Assembly: GCA_003506745.1 (NCBI GenBank)
Contig: DNYQ01000131.1
Location: 1 to 5,113, forward strand
Length of the DNA: 5,113 nt
DNA from: Syntrophaceae bacterium
GTDB taxonomy: Bacteria; Desulfobacterota; Syntrophia; Syntrophales; Smithellaceae
Reading direction: 5' to 3'
How positions within the stretch are numbered: the stretch's first letter is position 1; every line of letters starts with the position of its first letter. Below are positions 1 through 5,113 of the stretch, in pieces. The position numbers were made by a program, and so were the translations under genes. The notes under the pieces are model-generated. The model did not search any database and was not told the origin of the DNA. It worked only from the letters and a program-made list of their open reading frames with translations.

Positions 1-472
1 CATCGCTTGTGGTCAAGCCCATCCCGGAAAAATCGGCCACATAAATCAATTGCAGCGGCGCACCCGTGATAGAACCGCGCAACGGCTGAAGCAGATGGCT
101 TGTATTCTTGCGCAGATCCGACTTCAATACGGGATCAAGCGCGTGGTTTCGGGCATTGTATCGATAAAGGCCCTCTTCCATCGCAACATAGACGTCGATT
201 TCCTGCCAGTTATGGGCGGAAGGCGCCGTGCGCTTGCCGCTGTCCGGCCGGTTGATCCCCCAAGCCGCCCACAGCAGATTGGAGAGTACTTCAACCGGCA
301 GCTTCTTTGTGCTGAATGACCGGTCTGTCTTGCGGTCTTTCAAACACTGCATCAGCGGCTTTCCACCCTTCATATCCGGCGGCGGCAGTTTCATCGGGCT
401 TAGATCAGCGGCAATGGATGGGGAAATAAAACAAAATAAAACAGCGAAGGTTAAAAATGTTTTCTGAAGCAT
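1..472 (-). CDS. Exported nitroreductase-family (SagB-like) protein, N-terminal part
   Basis: This reading frame is open from an ATG at 472 to the window edge, giving 157 codons with the C-terminus missing. Residues 1-22 form a signal peptide: a Lys near the start, a hydrophobic run (FLTFAVLFCFI) and a PSIAA-type cleavage region without a lipobox Cys, so a periplasmic location is inferred. The mature part begins with a Pro-rich stretch (LPPPDMKGGKP, 29-39). It then shows the FMN-phosphate-binding type motif DRKTDRSF (46-53), a helix with LLWAAWGINRP (66-76), and RTAPSAHNWQ (81-90), which matches the 'R-x-x-PSA-x-N-x-Q' segment of nitroreductases. Members are FMN-dependent oxidoreductases, but the substrate cannot be read here. 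A Shine-Dalgarno GAGG (478-481) sits 5 nt before the ATG. The gene begins 26 bp after the kinase-like gene with no terminator between, so co-transcription is likely. Family assignment is fairly sure; the SagB-type subgroup is tentative. Confidence 0.85.
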   Translation of the reverse strand, partial: MLQKTFLTFAVLFCFISPSIAADLSPMKLPPPDMKGGKPLMQCLKDRKTDRSFSTKKLPVEVLSNLLWAAWGINRPDSGKRTAPSAHNWQEIDVYVAMEEGLYRYNARNHALDPVLKSDLRKNTSHLLQPLRGSITGAPLQLIYVADFSGMGLTTSD

Positions 473-498
473 GGTGACCTCTGATCGTTAAAATATTT

Positions 499-2232
499 TT
501 ATAGCCTGCGAAGCAGTTCAAAACTGCAGATGCGCACTTCGGGTAGATGGTCTTCCGTAGTGGTGATATTGTTTTTATTGTCCAGCGAGATAATGAGATC
601 GTTGGTTTCAAGCAGAGAACCGTCAACGCCGGCATTTGCCAGACGCTCAATCATGGCTTCGCGAAGATGAGTCTTGTTTTTGGCGGATATGATTCCCTCC
701 GCTTCGGCCTGGCTGAGACTCATCGGTTTCAAAAGTTCATGGGAACCTACCACCCAGCTGTCGGTACCGTTAAAAAAACCGCGGATGGATATGAAATTCC
801 GATCTTCGCGCAGTAGCGGTTCGCCCAGACTATTCACAAGATGACTGTGCGATTCATATCTTCGTCGATCGGTGGATTGCTCTGTTTTGGCACTGCCGGG
901 CATGTAAATGGCGCGAACATACACAGTGGGAATGCCCTTATCGCTCAGGTACTGCGCAATCGAAAACTCCTCAAACGGGCTGTTGTATCCGTATTCCACC
1001 GCTTTTTGATTCCGGTCATCATTGTTTTGCACAATCACCGTTTCGCCCACGCGGGATATTTTCCATACGATATGAATATGGTCCTTGGTAAAGGTATAAT
1101 AGGTGTCCGTTTTTTCGGATAGCTTCCAGGAATGAGTTTTGCGCCAGCGCTCGGGCAAAAAGTAATCGAAAAGTTGACCGTTTCGGCCAACCACCCACAA
1201 ATGTCCCCCCGTGCTTTCAACGGGACCATGGATATAGGGCACTCCCATGATCTCCATAACGCCAAGATGGCTGGGCAGTTGAGTGGCACGCCAGCGGTTG
1301 CGCTGTTCGTCATGATAAGCATGACGCTTCTGACTTTTCACCTGTTCTTCATGTTCAGGGGTCCGTATCAGCAACTCGTAATCAACAACGGAATAGTCTC
1401 CCGCTTCAATAATGCCTGTAATCAGGTCAGTTTGTGCTTTGGACCTGTCGGGGCTGTCAGCCCTGATGCTCTCAATGAGATTGACCTGCTTTTCCTCCAG
1501 AATGATGTGCACGGGCTTCATGTCCGCTACATAAAAACCTTTTTGGGCCATATCTGATATTACTTTGAGAGTGACAGGCTTGACAACGGCGTCTGCGGCC
1601 TCTCCCGTTATGCCTACGTCCTGGAGCGTTTCTACAACATCTTTGCCGCGTATCCACTGGTAGATGAGTTTATATTGCTTCAGGATATCGACATCAACGC
1701 CCGGATGTTTTGCATGGATGCGGTTAAGTTTATCCGTCGAACGTCCGCTCTGCCAGAGTTGCATGGTTTCGGGCGGCACATAGATGGCGAGCGGCAACTG
1801 TGTTGATGTGGTAATTCTCCGGGGGCCGTATCTTCCTTCGCGCATTTCAAAAGTGAGCGAGAATTCCTCCCACGGGCTGTTGAATTCGGTATTCATGAAT
1901 TGCATAAGCGTGTGCGTATCCAGCGGCACGTCTTCTCCCACCCGGCAGTTTTTTACAACAAGATCCAGTGCAACGCCGTCCACCATTTTAGTTGGCACCC
2001 TGTATACGGCACTGGTGCCTTTCAGTCTTTGGCGCTTGTTCGAAAACCAAGGATCTTCGTACCAGTTTGATGGTTCTAATAGTCCGGCCACGGGAAGACC
2101 GAATTGTGTAAGGTAAATATCTCCACCGTTTCTTGTTTTACGGTGAACATAAACCACACCGAGTACGGTGACTAGCGTTTCAAAAGCGGCAGGACTTATA
2201 GATGATGACAGTGGCGATGTGATAGAAGACAT
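499..2232 (-). CDS. Unrecognised protein: tandem duplication of a kinase-like domain
   Basis: I do not recognise a named family for this 577-aa protein (numbered from the ATG at 2232). Two halves align along their length. Copy 1 (about 36-310) has GGDIY...PSNW (36-57), VVKNCRVGE (92-100), FNSPWEEFS (117-125), AIYVP (149-153) and STD (165-167). Copy 2 (about 342-577) has GGHLW...LPERW (342-363), WKISRVGE (390-397), YNSPFEEFS (416-424), AIYMP (441-445) and STD (453-455). Copy 1 continues with GFYVADMKPVHIIL (232-245) and VVDYELL (282-288). These look like a kinase catalytic loop (Asp237, Lys239) and a DFG-like segment (Asp284), with Lys94 as the beta3 Lys and Glu122/123 as helix-C Glu. Copy 2 ends with LLETNDLIISLD (540-551) and CSFELL (569-574), where both Asp are missing. 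No signal peptide or membrane segment is seen from this start. A TTG at 2319 would add 29 residues, but it has no ribosome site and overlaps the candidate promoter. Kinase-like fold is an inference; the duplication is visible directly. Confidence 0.8.
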   Translation of the reverse strand: MSSITSPLSSSISPAAFETLVTVLGVVYVHRKTRNGGDIYLTQFGLPVAGLLEPSNWYEDPWFSNKRQRLKGTSAVYRVPTKMVDGVALDLVVKNCRVGEDVPLDTHTLMQFMNTEFNSPWEEFSLTFEMREGRYGPRRITTSTQLPLAIYVPPETMQLWQSGRSTDKLNRIHAKHPGVDVDILKQYKLIYQWIRGKDVVETLQDVGITGEAADAVVKPVTLKVISDMAQKGFYVADMKPVHIILEEKQVNLIESIRADSPDRSKAQTDLITGIIEAGDYSVVDYELLIRTPEHEEQVKSQKRHAYHDEQRNRWRATQLPSHLGVMEIMGVPYIHGPVESTGGHLWVVGRNGQLFDYFLPERWRKTHSWKLSEKTDTYYTFTKDHIHIVWKISRVGETVIVQNNDDRNQKAVEYGYNSPFEEFSIAQYLSDKGIPTVYVRAIYMPGSAKTEQSTDRRRYESHSHLVNSLGEPLLREDRNFISIRGFFNGTDSWVVGSHELLKPMSLSQAEAEGIISAKNKTHLREAMIERLANAGVDGSLLETNDLIISLDNKNNITTTEDHLPEVRICSFELLRRL

Positions 2233-2242
2233 TAGCGCTAGA

Positions 2243-2248
2243 TTCCTT
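2243..2248 (-). promoter_or_regulatory. Ribosome binding site favouring the ATG at 2232
   Basis: AAGGAA lies 10 nt before the ATG at 2232, a slightly long spacing. Neither the upstream in-frame ATG at 2271 nor the TTG at 2319 has a purine-rich site before it. This is the main reason for choosing the shorter 577-aa form of the kinase-like protein. Confidence 0.5.
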
Positions 2249-2291
2249 GATACTTCAGTTACAAAAAACATAAAGTTAAAAACCGGGAAAA

Positions 2292-2319
2292 ATAATACAA
2301 CTTCCTGAAAACAACGCAA
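2292..2319 (-). promoter_or_regulatory. Candidate sigma70-type promoter for the kinase-like gene
   Basis: On the minus strand TTGCGT (2314-2319, 3 of 6 consensus bases) is followed after 16 bp by TATTAT (2292-2297, 5 of 6). It lies between the pckG terminator and the kinase-like gene and would start transcription near 2285, about 50 nt before the ATG at 2232. The position is sensible, but the -35 match is weak. Confidence 0.4.
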
Positions 2320-2342
2320 GAGTAAAAATATTTTATGGAAAG

Positions 2343-2396
2343 AAAAAAGACAGGCTGCATTCGACCATCTAATGAATCAAATGCAAACCCGCCTTT
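2343..2396 (-). terminator. Rho-independent terminator after pckG
   Basis: On the minus strand the arm at 2377-2396 (AAAGGCGGG, a bulged T, then TTGCATTTGA) pairs with 2346-2364 (TCGAATGCAG then CCTGTCTTT) around a 12-nt loop. The stem has about 19 pairs including several G-T wobbles and runs into a T-rich tract (six T at 2343-2348). It lies about 50 nt after the pckG stop, so pckG is probably not read through into the next gene. Confidence 0.75.
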
Positions 2397-2444
2397 TAAT
2401 AATTCGCCGTCAGACTTTGAGTTAACACCTGATTATACTATAAA

Positions 2445-4256
2445 TCAGCCCAGTCTTTTTTCCAGACCTTCAAGCTCTTTTATGAGTTCCGCGGGCAGAC
2501 GATCACCGAACTTGGCGTAATGTTCACGGATACTGGCCAATTCATCTTTCCACTCGTCTTGATTGACGTTGAGCAACTCCTTCATATCGGCTGCGCCGAT
2601 ATTCAGACCGGTCGTGTCAATAGCATCTTCTGTGGGCATAAAGCCGATCGGCGTTTCTTTCGCCTTCCCCTTTCCGGATACCCGTTCGAAGACCCACTTT
2701 AACACACGGCTGTTTTCACCGTATCCGGGCCAGAGCCATTTGCCGTCCGCTGTCTTTCTGAACCAGTTGACGTAAAAGATTTTCGGAAGCTTGTCTTCCG
2801 TCGATTTTGCGCCGATGTTGATCCAGTGCTTGAAATAATCACCCATGTTGTAACCGCAGAAAGGCAACATGGCGAACGGATCGCGTCGGACCTGTCCGAT
2901 GTTTGCGGAAATGGCCGCGGCGGTTATTTCGGAACCCACGATCGATCCAAGGAAAACACCGTGATTCCAGCTACGCGCCTGATGCACAAGGGGAATGGTG
3001 CTCGGGCGTCGGCCGCCAAAAAGAATTGCACTGATCGGAACACCTTTTGGATTTTCCCAGTCAGGGTCAATGGCGGGACACTGCTTGGCCGGGGCCGTAA
3101 ACCGGGAGTTGGCATGAGCGGCAACTCTGCCGCTGTCTTTGGTCCATGCCTTGCCGGTCCAGTCGATGATCTTGCCGGCCGGTGCATCGTATCCAATGCC
3201 TTCCCACCAGACATCGCCGTCTTGGGTCAAAGCGACATTGGTGAAAATGGTGTTTTTCTCAATGGCTTTCATGGCATTATAATTGGAATTCAGCGACGTG
3301 CCGGGAGCAACGCCGAAGAAGCCGGATTCGGGATTGATGGCGTAAAGCCGTCCATCTGCGCCGAATTTCATCCAGGCGATATCGTCACCAACCGTTTCCA
3401 CCTTCCAACCGGGGATGGTGGGAATCAGCATGGCCAGATTGGTCTTGCCGCAGGCTGAGGGAAAAGCAGCCGCCACGTATTTTTTCTCGCCTTCGGGATT
3501 GGTGATGCCCAAAATCAGCATATGCTCGGCAAGCCAGCCCTGTTCCTTGGCCATGACCGATGCGATACGCAGCGCAAAACACTTCTTGCCCAGAAGCGCG
3601 TTTCCGCCATATCCAGAGCCATAGGACCAAATGGTTTTTTCTTCTGGAAAATGGGAAATGTATTTTTTCTCAATCGGCGCGCAGGGCCATTGGGAACCAT
3701 CGGATTCCCCGGCTGCCAGCGGTTTGCCTACCGAGTGGAGGCAGGGAATAAACACACCGTTTTCTCCCAGAACGTCAAGCACCTTTTGACCGACTCGCGT
3801 CATAATGTGCATATTCACAACGACATATGGAGAATCGGTAATTTCGATACCGATCTGGGCGATAGGCGAACCCACCGGGCCCATGCTGAAGGGGATGACA
3901 TACATCGTCCGGCCCTTCATGCAGCCATCATAGAGTCCTTTCATGGTTACCTTTAAGGCGTCCGGATCAATCCAGTTATTGGTGGGGCCGGCTTCGTCTT
4001 TCGTTTTCGAGGCGATATACGTCCGGTCTTCAACCCGTGCCACATCGGAAGGATCAGATCGGAAAAGAAAACAATTCGGACGCTTGTTTTTGTTGAGCAC
4101 AGTGGCAAGACCTGAATCAACCATGATCTTGAGCATGGCATCATATTCGTCCTGGGAACCATCACACCAGCAAACCTTTTCCGGTTTACACATTTTGGCC
4201 ATATCATCCACCCACGAGATGAGCTTCTTGTTTTTGGTCATACTGCTGTCGTTCAT
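2445..4256 (-). CDS. pckG: Phosphoenolpyruvate carboxykinase (GTP)
   Basis: This 603-aa cytosolic enzyme interconverts oxaloacetate + GTP and phosphoenolpyruvate + GDP + CO2 (EC 4.1.1.32), for gluconeogenesis or anaplerosis. Its length is normal for the GTP class. Visible motifs: substrate-side Arg74 (VARVEDR), [13 protein letters not shown] (115-127), SYGSGYGGN with Tyr216 (211-219), the metal ligands Lys225 (GKKCFALR) and His245 (AEHMLILG), the P-loop FPSACGKTN with reactive Cys269 (265-273), kinase-2 VGDDIAWM with Asp291/292 (289-296), [12 protein letters not shown] (310-321), HANSRF (381-386), FGGRRP (413-418) and the mobile lid region GSEITAAA (441-448). All expected catalytic residues are present. 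AAAGGAG (4263-4269) sits 6 nt before the ATG at 4256; the ATG at 4260 is in another frame and soon stops. The stop is TGA. It appears monocistronic, with a candidate promoter upstream and a terminator downstream. Confidence 0.98.
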   Translation of the reverse strand: MNDSSMTKNKKLISWVDDMAKMCKPEKVCWCDGSQDEYDAMLKIMVDSGLATVLNKNKRPNCFLFRSDPSDVARVEDRTYIASKTKDEAGPTNNWIDPDALKVTMKGLYDGCMKGRTMYVIPFSMGPVGSPIAQIGIEITDSPYVVVNMHIMTRVGQKVLDVLGENGVFIPCLHSVGKPLAAGESDGSQWPCAPIEKKYISHFPEEKTIWSYGSGYGGNALLGKKCFALRIASVMAKEQGWLAEHMLILGITNPEGEKKYVAAAFPSACGKTNLAMLIPTIPGWKVETVGDDIAWMKFGADGRLYAINPESGFFGVAPGTSLNSNYNAMKAIEKNTIFTNVALTQDGDVWWEGIGYDAPAGKIIDWTGKAWTKDSGRVAAHANSRFTAPAKQCPAIDPDWENPKGVPISAILFGGRRPSTIPLVHQARSWNHGVFLGSIVGSEITAAAISANIGQVRRDPFAMLPFCGYNMGDYFKHWINIGAKSTEDKLPKIFYVNWFRKTADGKWLWPGYGENSRVLKWVFERVSGKGKAKETPIGFMPTEDAIDTTGLNIGAADMKELLNVNQDEWKDELASIREHYAKFGDRLPAELIKELEGLEKRLG

Positions 4257-4262
4257 TCATTT

Positions 4263-4269
4263 CTCCTTT
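4263..4269 (-). promoter_or_regulatory. Ribosome binding site of pckG
   Basis: A near-perfect AAAGGAG lies 6 nt upstream of the pckG ATG at 4256. It decides between two overlapping ATGs (4256 and 4260) in favour of 4256: the other is only 2 nt from the site and is out of frame. Confidence 0.8.
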
Positions 4270-4364
4270 AATCAATTAATAATATTTGTCTTTTGGAAAT
4301 TTTAATCTGGATTTTAAAATAAAGATCCCAAAGAACGGCGCATAAGTTCAACTATTAAAAAAGA

Positions 4365-4392
4365 GTTAAAAAAGCAACTAATATTTAGTCAA
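4365..4392 (-). promoter_or_regulatory. Candidate promoter for pckG in an AT-rich gap
   Basis: On the minus strand TTGACT (4387-4392, 5 of 6 consensus) and TTTAAC (4365-4370, 4 of 6) are separated by 16 bp. Transcription would start near 4358, giving a leader of about 100 nt before pckG. The gap 4257-4485 is strongly AT-rich and shows no convincing coding frame; such sequence produces chance -10 matches, so this is a candidate only. I see no clear operator palindrome or riboswitch fold in the leader. Confidence 0.35.
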
Positions 4393-4485
4393 ATGAAAAC
4401 GAAAACAGTAGGACGACACTTTGTGAGACAGGAGATGCATTCAGGAGTGGTCTTCGAAAAAGTTTTTTTTAGACCTGCCATCCTT

Positions 4486-5079
4486 TCATTTCATTTTATC
4501 AAAAAAATCTCTGAAAACTTCCAGTGGCTGGGCGCCTACGATTTTGTGTTGATTGTTGACGATAAACAGAGGGATGCCCGTTAAACCGATCAACCGGCCT
4601 TCTTTGCCGGCTTCAGCAAGCAGCGATGCATAGCGGCCGTCGCTTGCCGCAGTAAGCGTCTCTTTGGCATCCAGACCGCTTTTGACGGCGACAGTGGCAA
4701 TCACGTCTGAATGGCCGATATCCAGGCTTTCCGTGAAATAGGCCTGAAACATGTTATCATGAAACACTTCATGCCGGTTCATGTCGCGGGCATATTCGCC
4801 GGCCATCAGCGCCAGCCGTGAATTCGAAAGCAACGTGTGTTTGTTGAACACAATACCCAATTCCCCGCCCCGCGCGCGCAATTGTTTATAAAACGATGAC
4901 AAGTCTCTTCCTTTGAATCTCTCGGACAGCAACATGCCTTCGGGCGGTGTTTCCGGATGCAGCTCGTAGCTCACCCAATGCTCATGAATCGGATATTCCT
5001 TTTTCAGCTGATCGACAACAGCCTTGCCGATATAGCAGAAGGGTCAGATATAATCGGAAAATATTTTGAAGTTGATCAT
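4486..5079 (-). CDS. Selenocysteine-containing FrnE/DsbA-family oxidoreductase (UGA read through at codon 12)
   Basis: The gene encodes 197 residues from ATG 5079 to a TGA stop at 4486-4488, with one internal in-frame TGA at 5044-5046 (codon 12). The start of the protein reads MINFKIFSDYI-U-PFCYIGKAV: a thioredoxin-fold beta strand followed by the CxxC site in which the first Cys is replaced by UGA, so Sec12-Pro-Phe-Cys15. Frame, spacing and flanks (FSDYI, CYIGK) match FrnE/DsbA proteins, also annotated as 2-hydroxychromene-2-carboxylate isomerase-like. The C-terminal part carries TGIP with the expected cis-proline (167-170) and GAQP (182-185); the middle is the helical insertion. There is no signal peptide, so a cytosolic thiol/selenol redox role is inferred; the substrate is unknown. 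GAGGAA lies 7 nt before the ATG. A start at GTG 4974 would delete the first strand and active site and has no clear ribosome site. The alternative is a nonsense-mutated Cys gene, but the hairpin after the UGA argues against it. Confidence 0.9.
5005..5046 (-). promoter_or_regulatory. Bacterial SECIS element next to the UGA codon
   Basis: On the minus strand the eight bases ATCGGCAA (5024-5031) pair with TTGTCGAT (5011-5018), with one G-U wobble, around the five-base loop GGCUG (5019-5023). The loop begins 20 nt after the UGA (5044-5046). A lower helix (GCU at 5034-5036 with AGC at 5007-5009, plus C5038-G5005) extends it below a small internal loop. Known bacterial SECIS elements lie within the coding sequence just after UGA, with a small apical loop roughly 16-37 nt away and a G in the first two loop positions; this hairpin meets those rules. 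It would recruit SelB with Sec-tRNA. Confidence 0.8.
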
Positions 5080-5083
5080 CGTT

Positions 5084-5113
5084 TTATTCCTCGACGGTAA
5101 AATGCCCCTCTTG
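5084..5113 (-). CDS. Possible C-terminal end of an upstream gene
   Basis: From the window edge one frame reads QEGHFTVEE and then TAA at 5084-5086, ending 4 nt before the selenoprotein ATG, a spacing typical of an operon. A second frame is also open and would end in a TGA overlapping that ATG, so which frame is coding, if either, cannot be settled from 30 bases. No family can be named. Confidence 0.25.
   Translation of the reverse strand, partial: QEGHFTVEE
5087..5092 (-). promoter_or_regulatory. Ribosome binding site of the selenoprotein gene
   Basis: GAGGAA is 7 nt upstream of the ATG at 5079. It supports initiation upstream of the in-frame UGA rather than at the internal GTG (4974), and so supports translation through the UGA. 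Confidence 0.75.

Noticed and set aside
1132..1557. Plus-strand frame of 141 codons
   Set aside because: It is antisense to the kinase-like gene, whose internal repeats show which frame is coding.
2826..3458. Plus-strand frame of 210 codons
   Set aside because: It lies wholly opposite pckG, whose protein is unmistakable; it has no recognisable motif and is the antisense shadow of a GC-biased gene.
4449..4475. GGTCT...AGACC inverted repeat after the selenoprotein gene, considered as a terminator
   Set aside because: The stem is only 5 bp of mixed sequence plus an A/T run, and no T-tract follows on the minus strand, so termination is not supported.
4393..4584. Plus-strand frame of 63 codons in and beyond the pckG upstream gap
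   Set aside because: It has no ribosome site, no recognisable motif, and runs into the C-terminal end of the selenoprotein gene on the other strand.
4486..4974. A 162-aa protein starting at GTG 4974
   Set aside because: It lacks the first beta strand and the redox motif and has no clear ribosome site; the upstream frame through the UGA restores both.
5044..5046. TGA as a nonsense mutation or sequencing error in a Cys gene
   Set aside because: The rest of the frame is intact, the TGA falls exactly on the catalytic Cys, and a well-placed SECIS-like hairpin follows; chance agreement of all three is unlikely.

Overview
All convincing genes in this window lie on the minus strand, so transcription runs from high to low coordinates. 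They read like a Gram-negative bacterium that uses selenium. There is a GTP-type PEP carboxykinase, a nitroreductase with a Sec signal peptide, AT-rich intergenic gaps with sigma70-like boxes, Shine-Dalgarno sequences, and an in-frame UGA with a bacterial-type SECIS hairpin. A Desulfobacterota-like host would fit, but that is only an inference from family distribution.

Layout in order of transcription. (1) 5084-5113 may hold the last codons of an upstream gene. (2) 4486-5079 is a FrnE/DsbA-family thiol oxidoreductase whose active site reads U-P-F-C: codon 12 is TGA where the first catalytic Cys belongs. A hairpin with a GGCUG loop lies 20 nt after that UGA. A standard gene caller would start at an internal GTG and lose the catalytic motif. 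(3) 4257-4485 is an AT-rich gap with a candidate promoter. (4) 2445-4256 is a complete pckG, apparently transcribed alone and closed by a strong hairpin terminator at 2343-2396. (5) 499-2232 is an unrecognised 577-aa protein with its own candidate promoter. It consists of two diverged tandem copies of one roughly 250-300-residue unit that resembles a protein-kinase fold. The first copy keeps the key polar residues and the second has lost the catalytic-loop and DFG-type aspartates. (6) 1-472, 26 bp further on, is the N-terminal part of an exported nitroreductase-family protein, probably in the same transcript as (5).

The two most notable items are the selenoprotein with its SECIS element and the duplicated kinase-like protein coupled to an exported nitroreductase. 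No mobile elements, tRNA/rRNA genes or CRISPR arrays were seen, and no gap exceeds about 230 bp.
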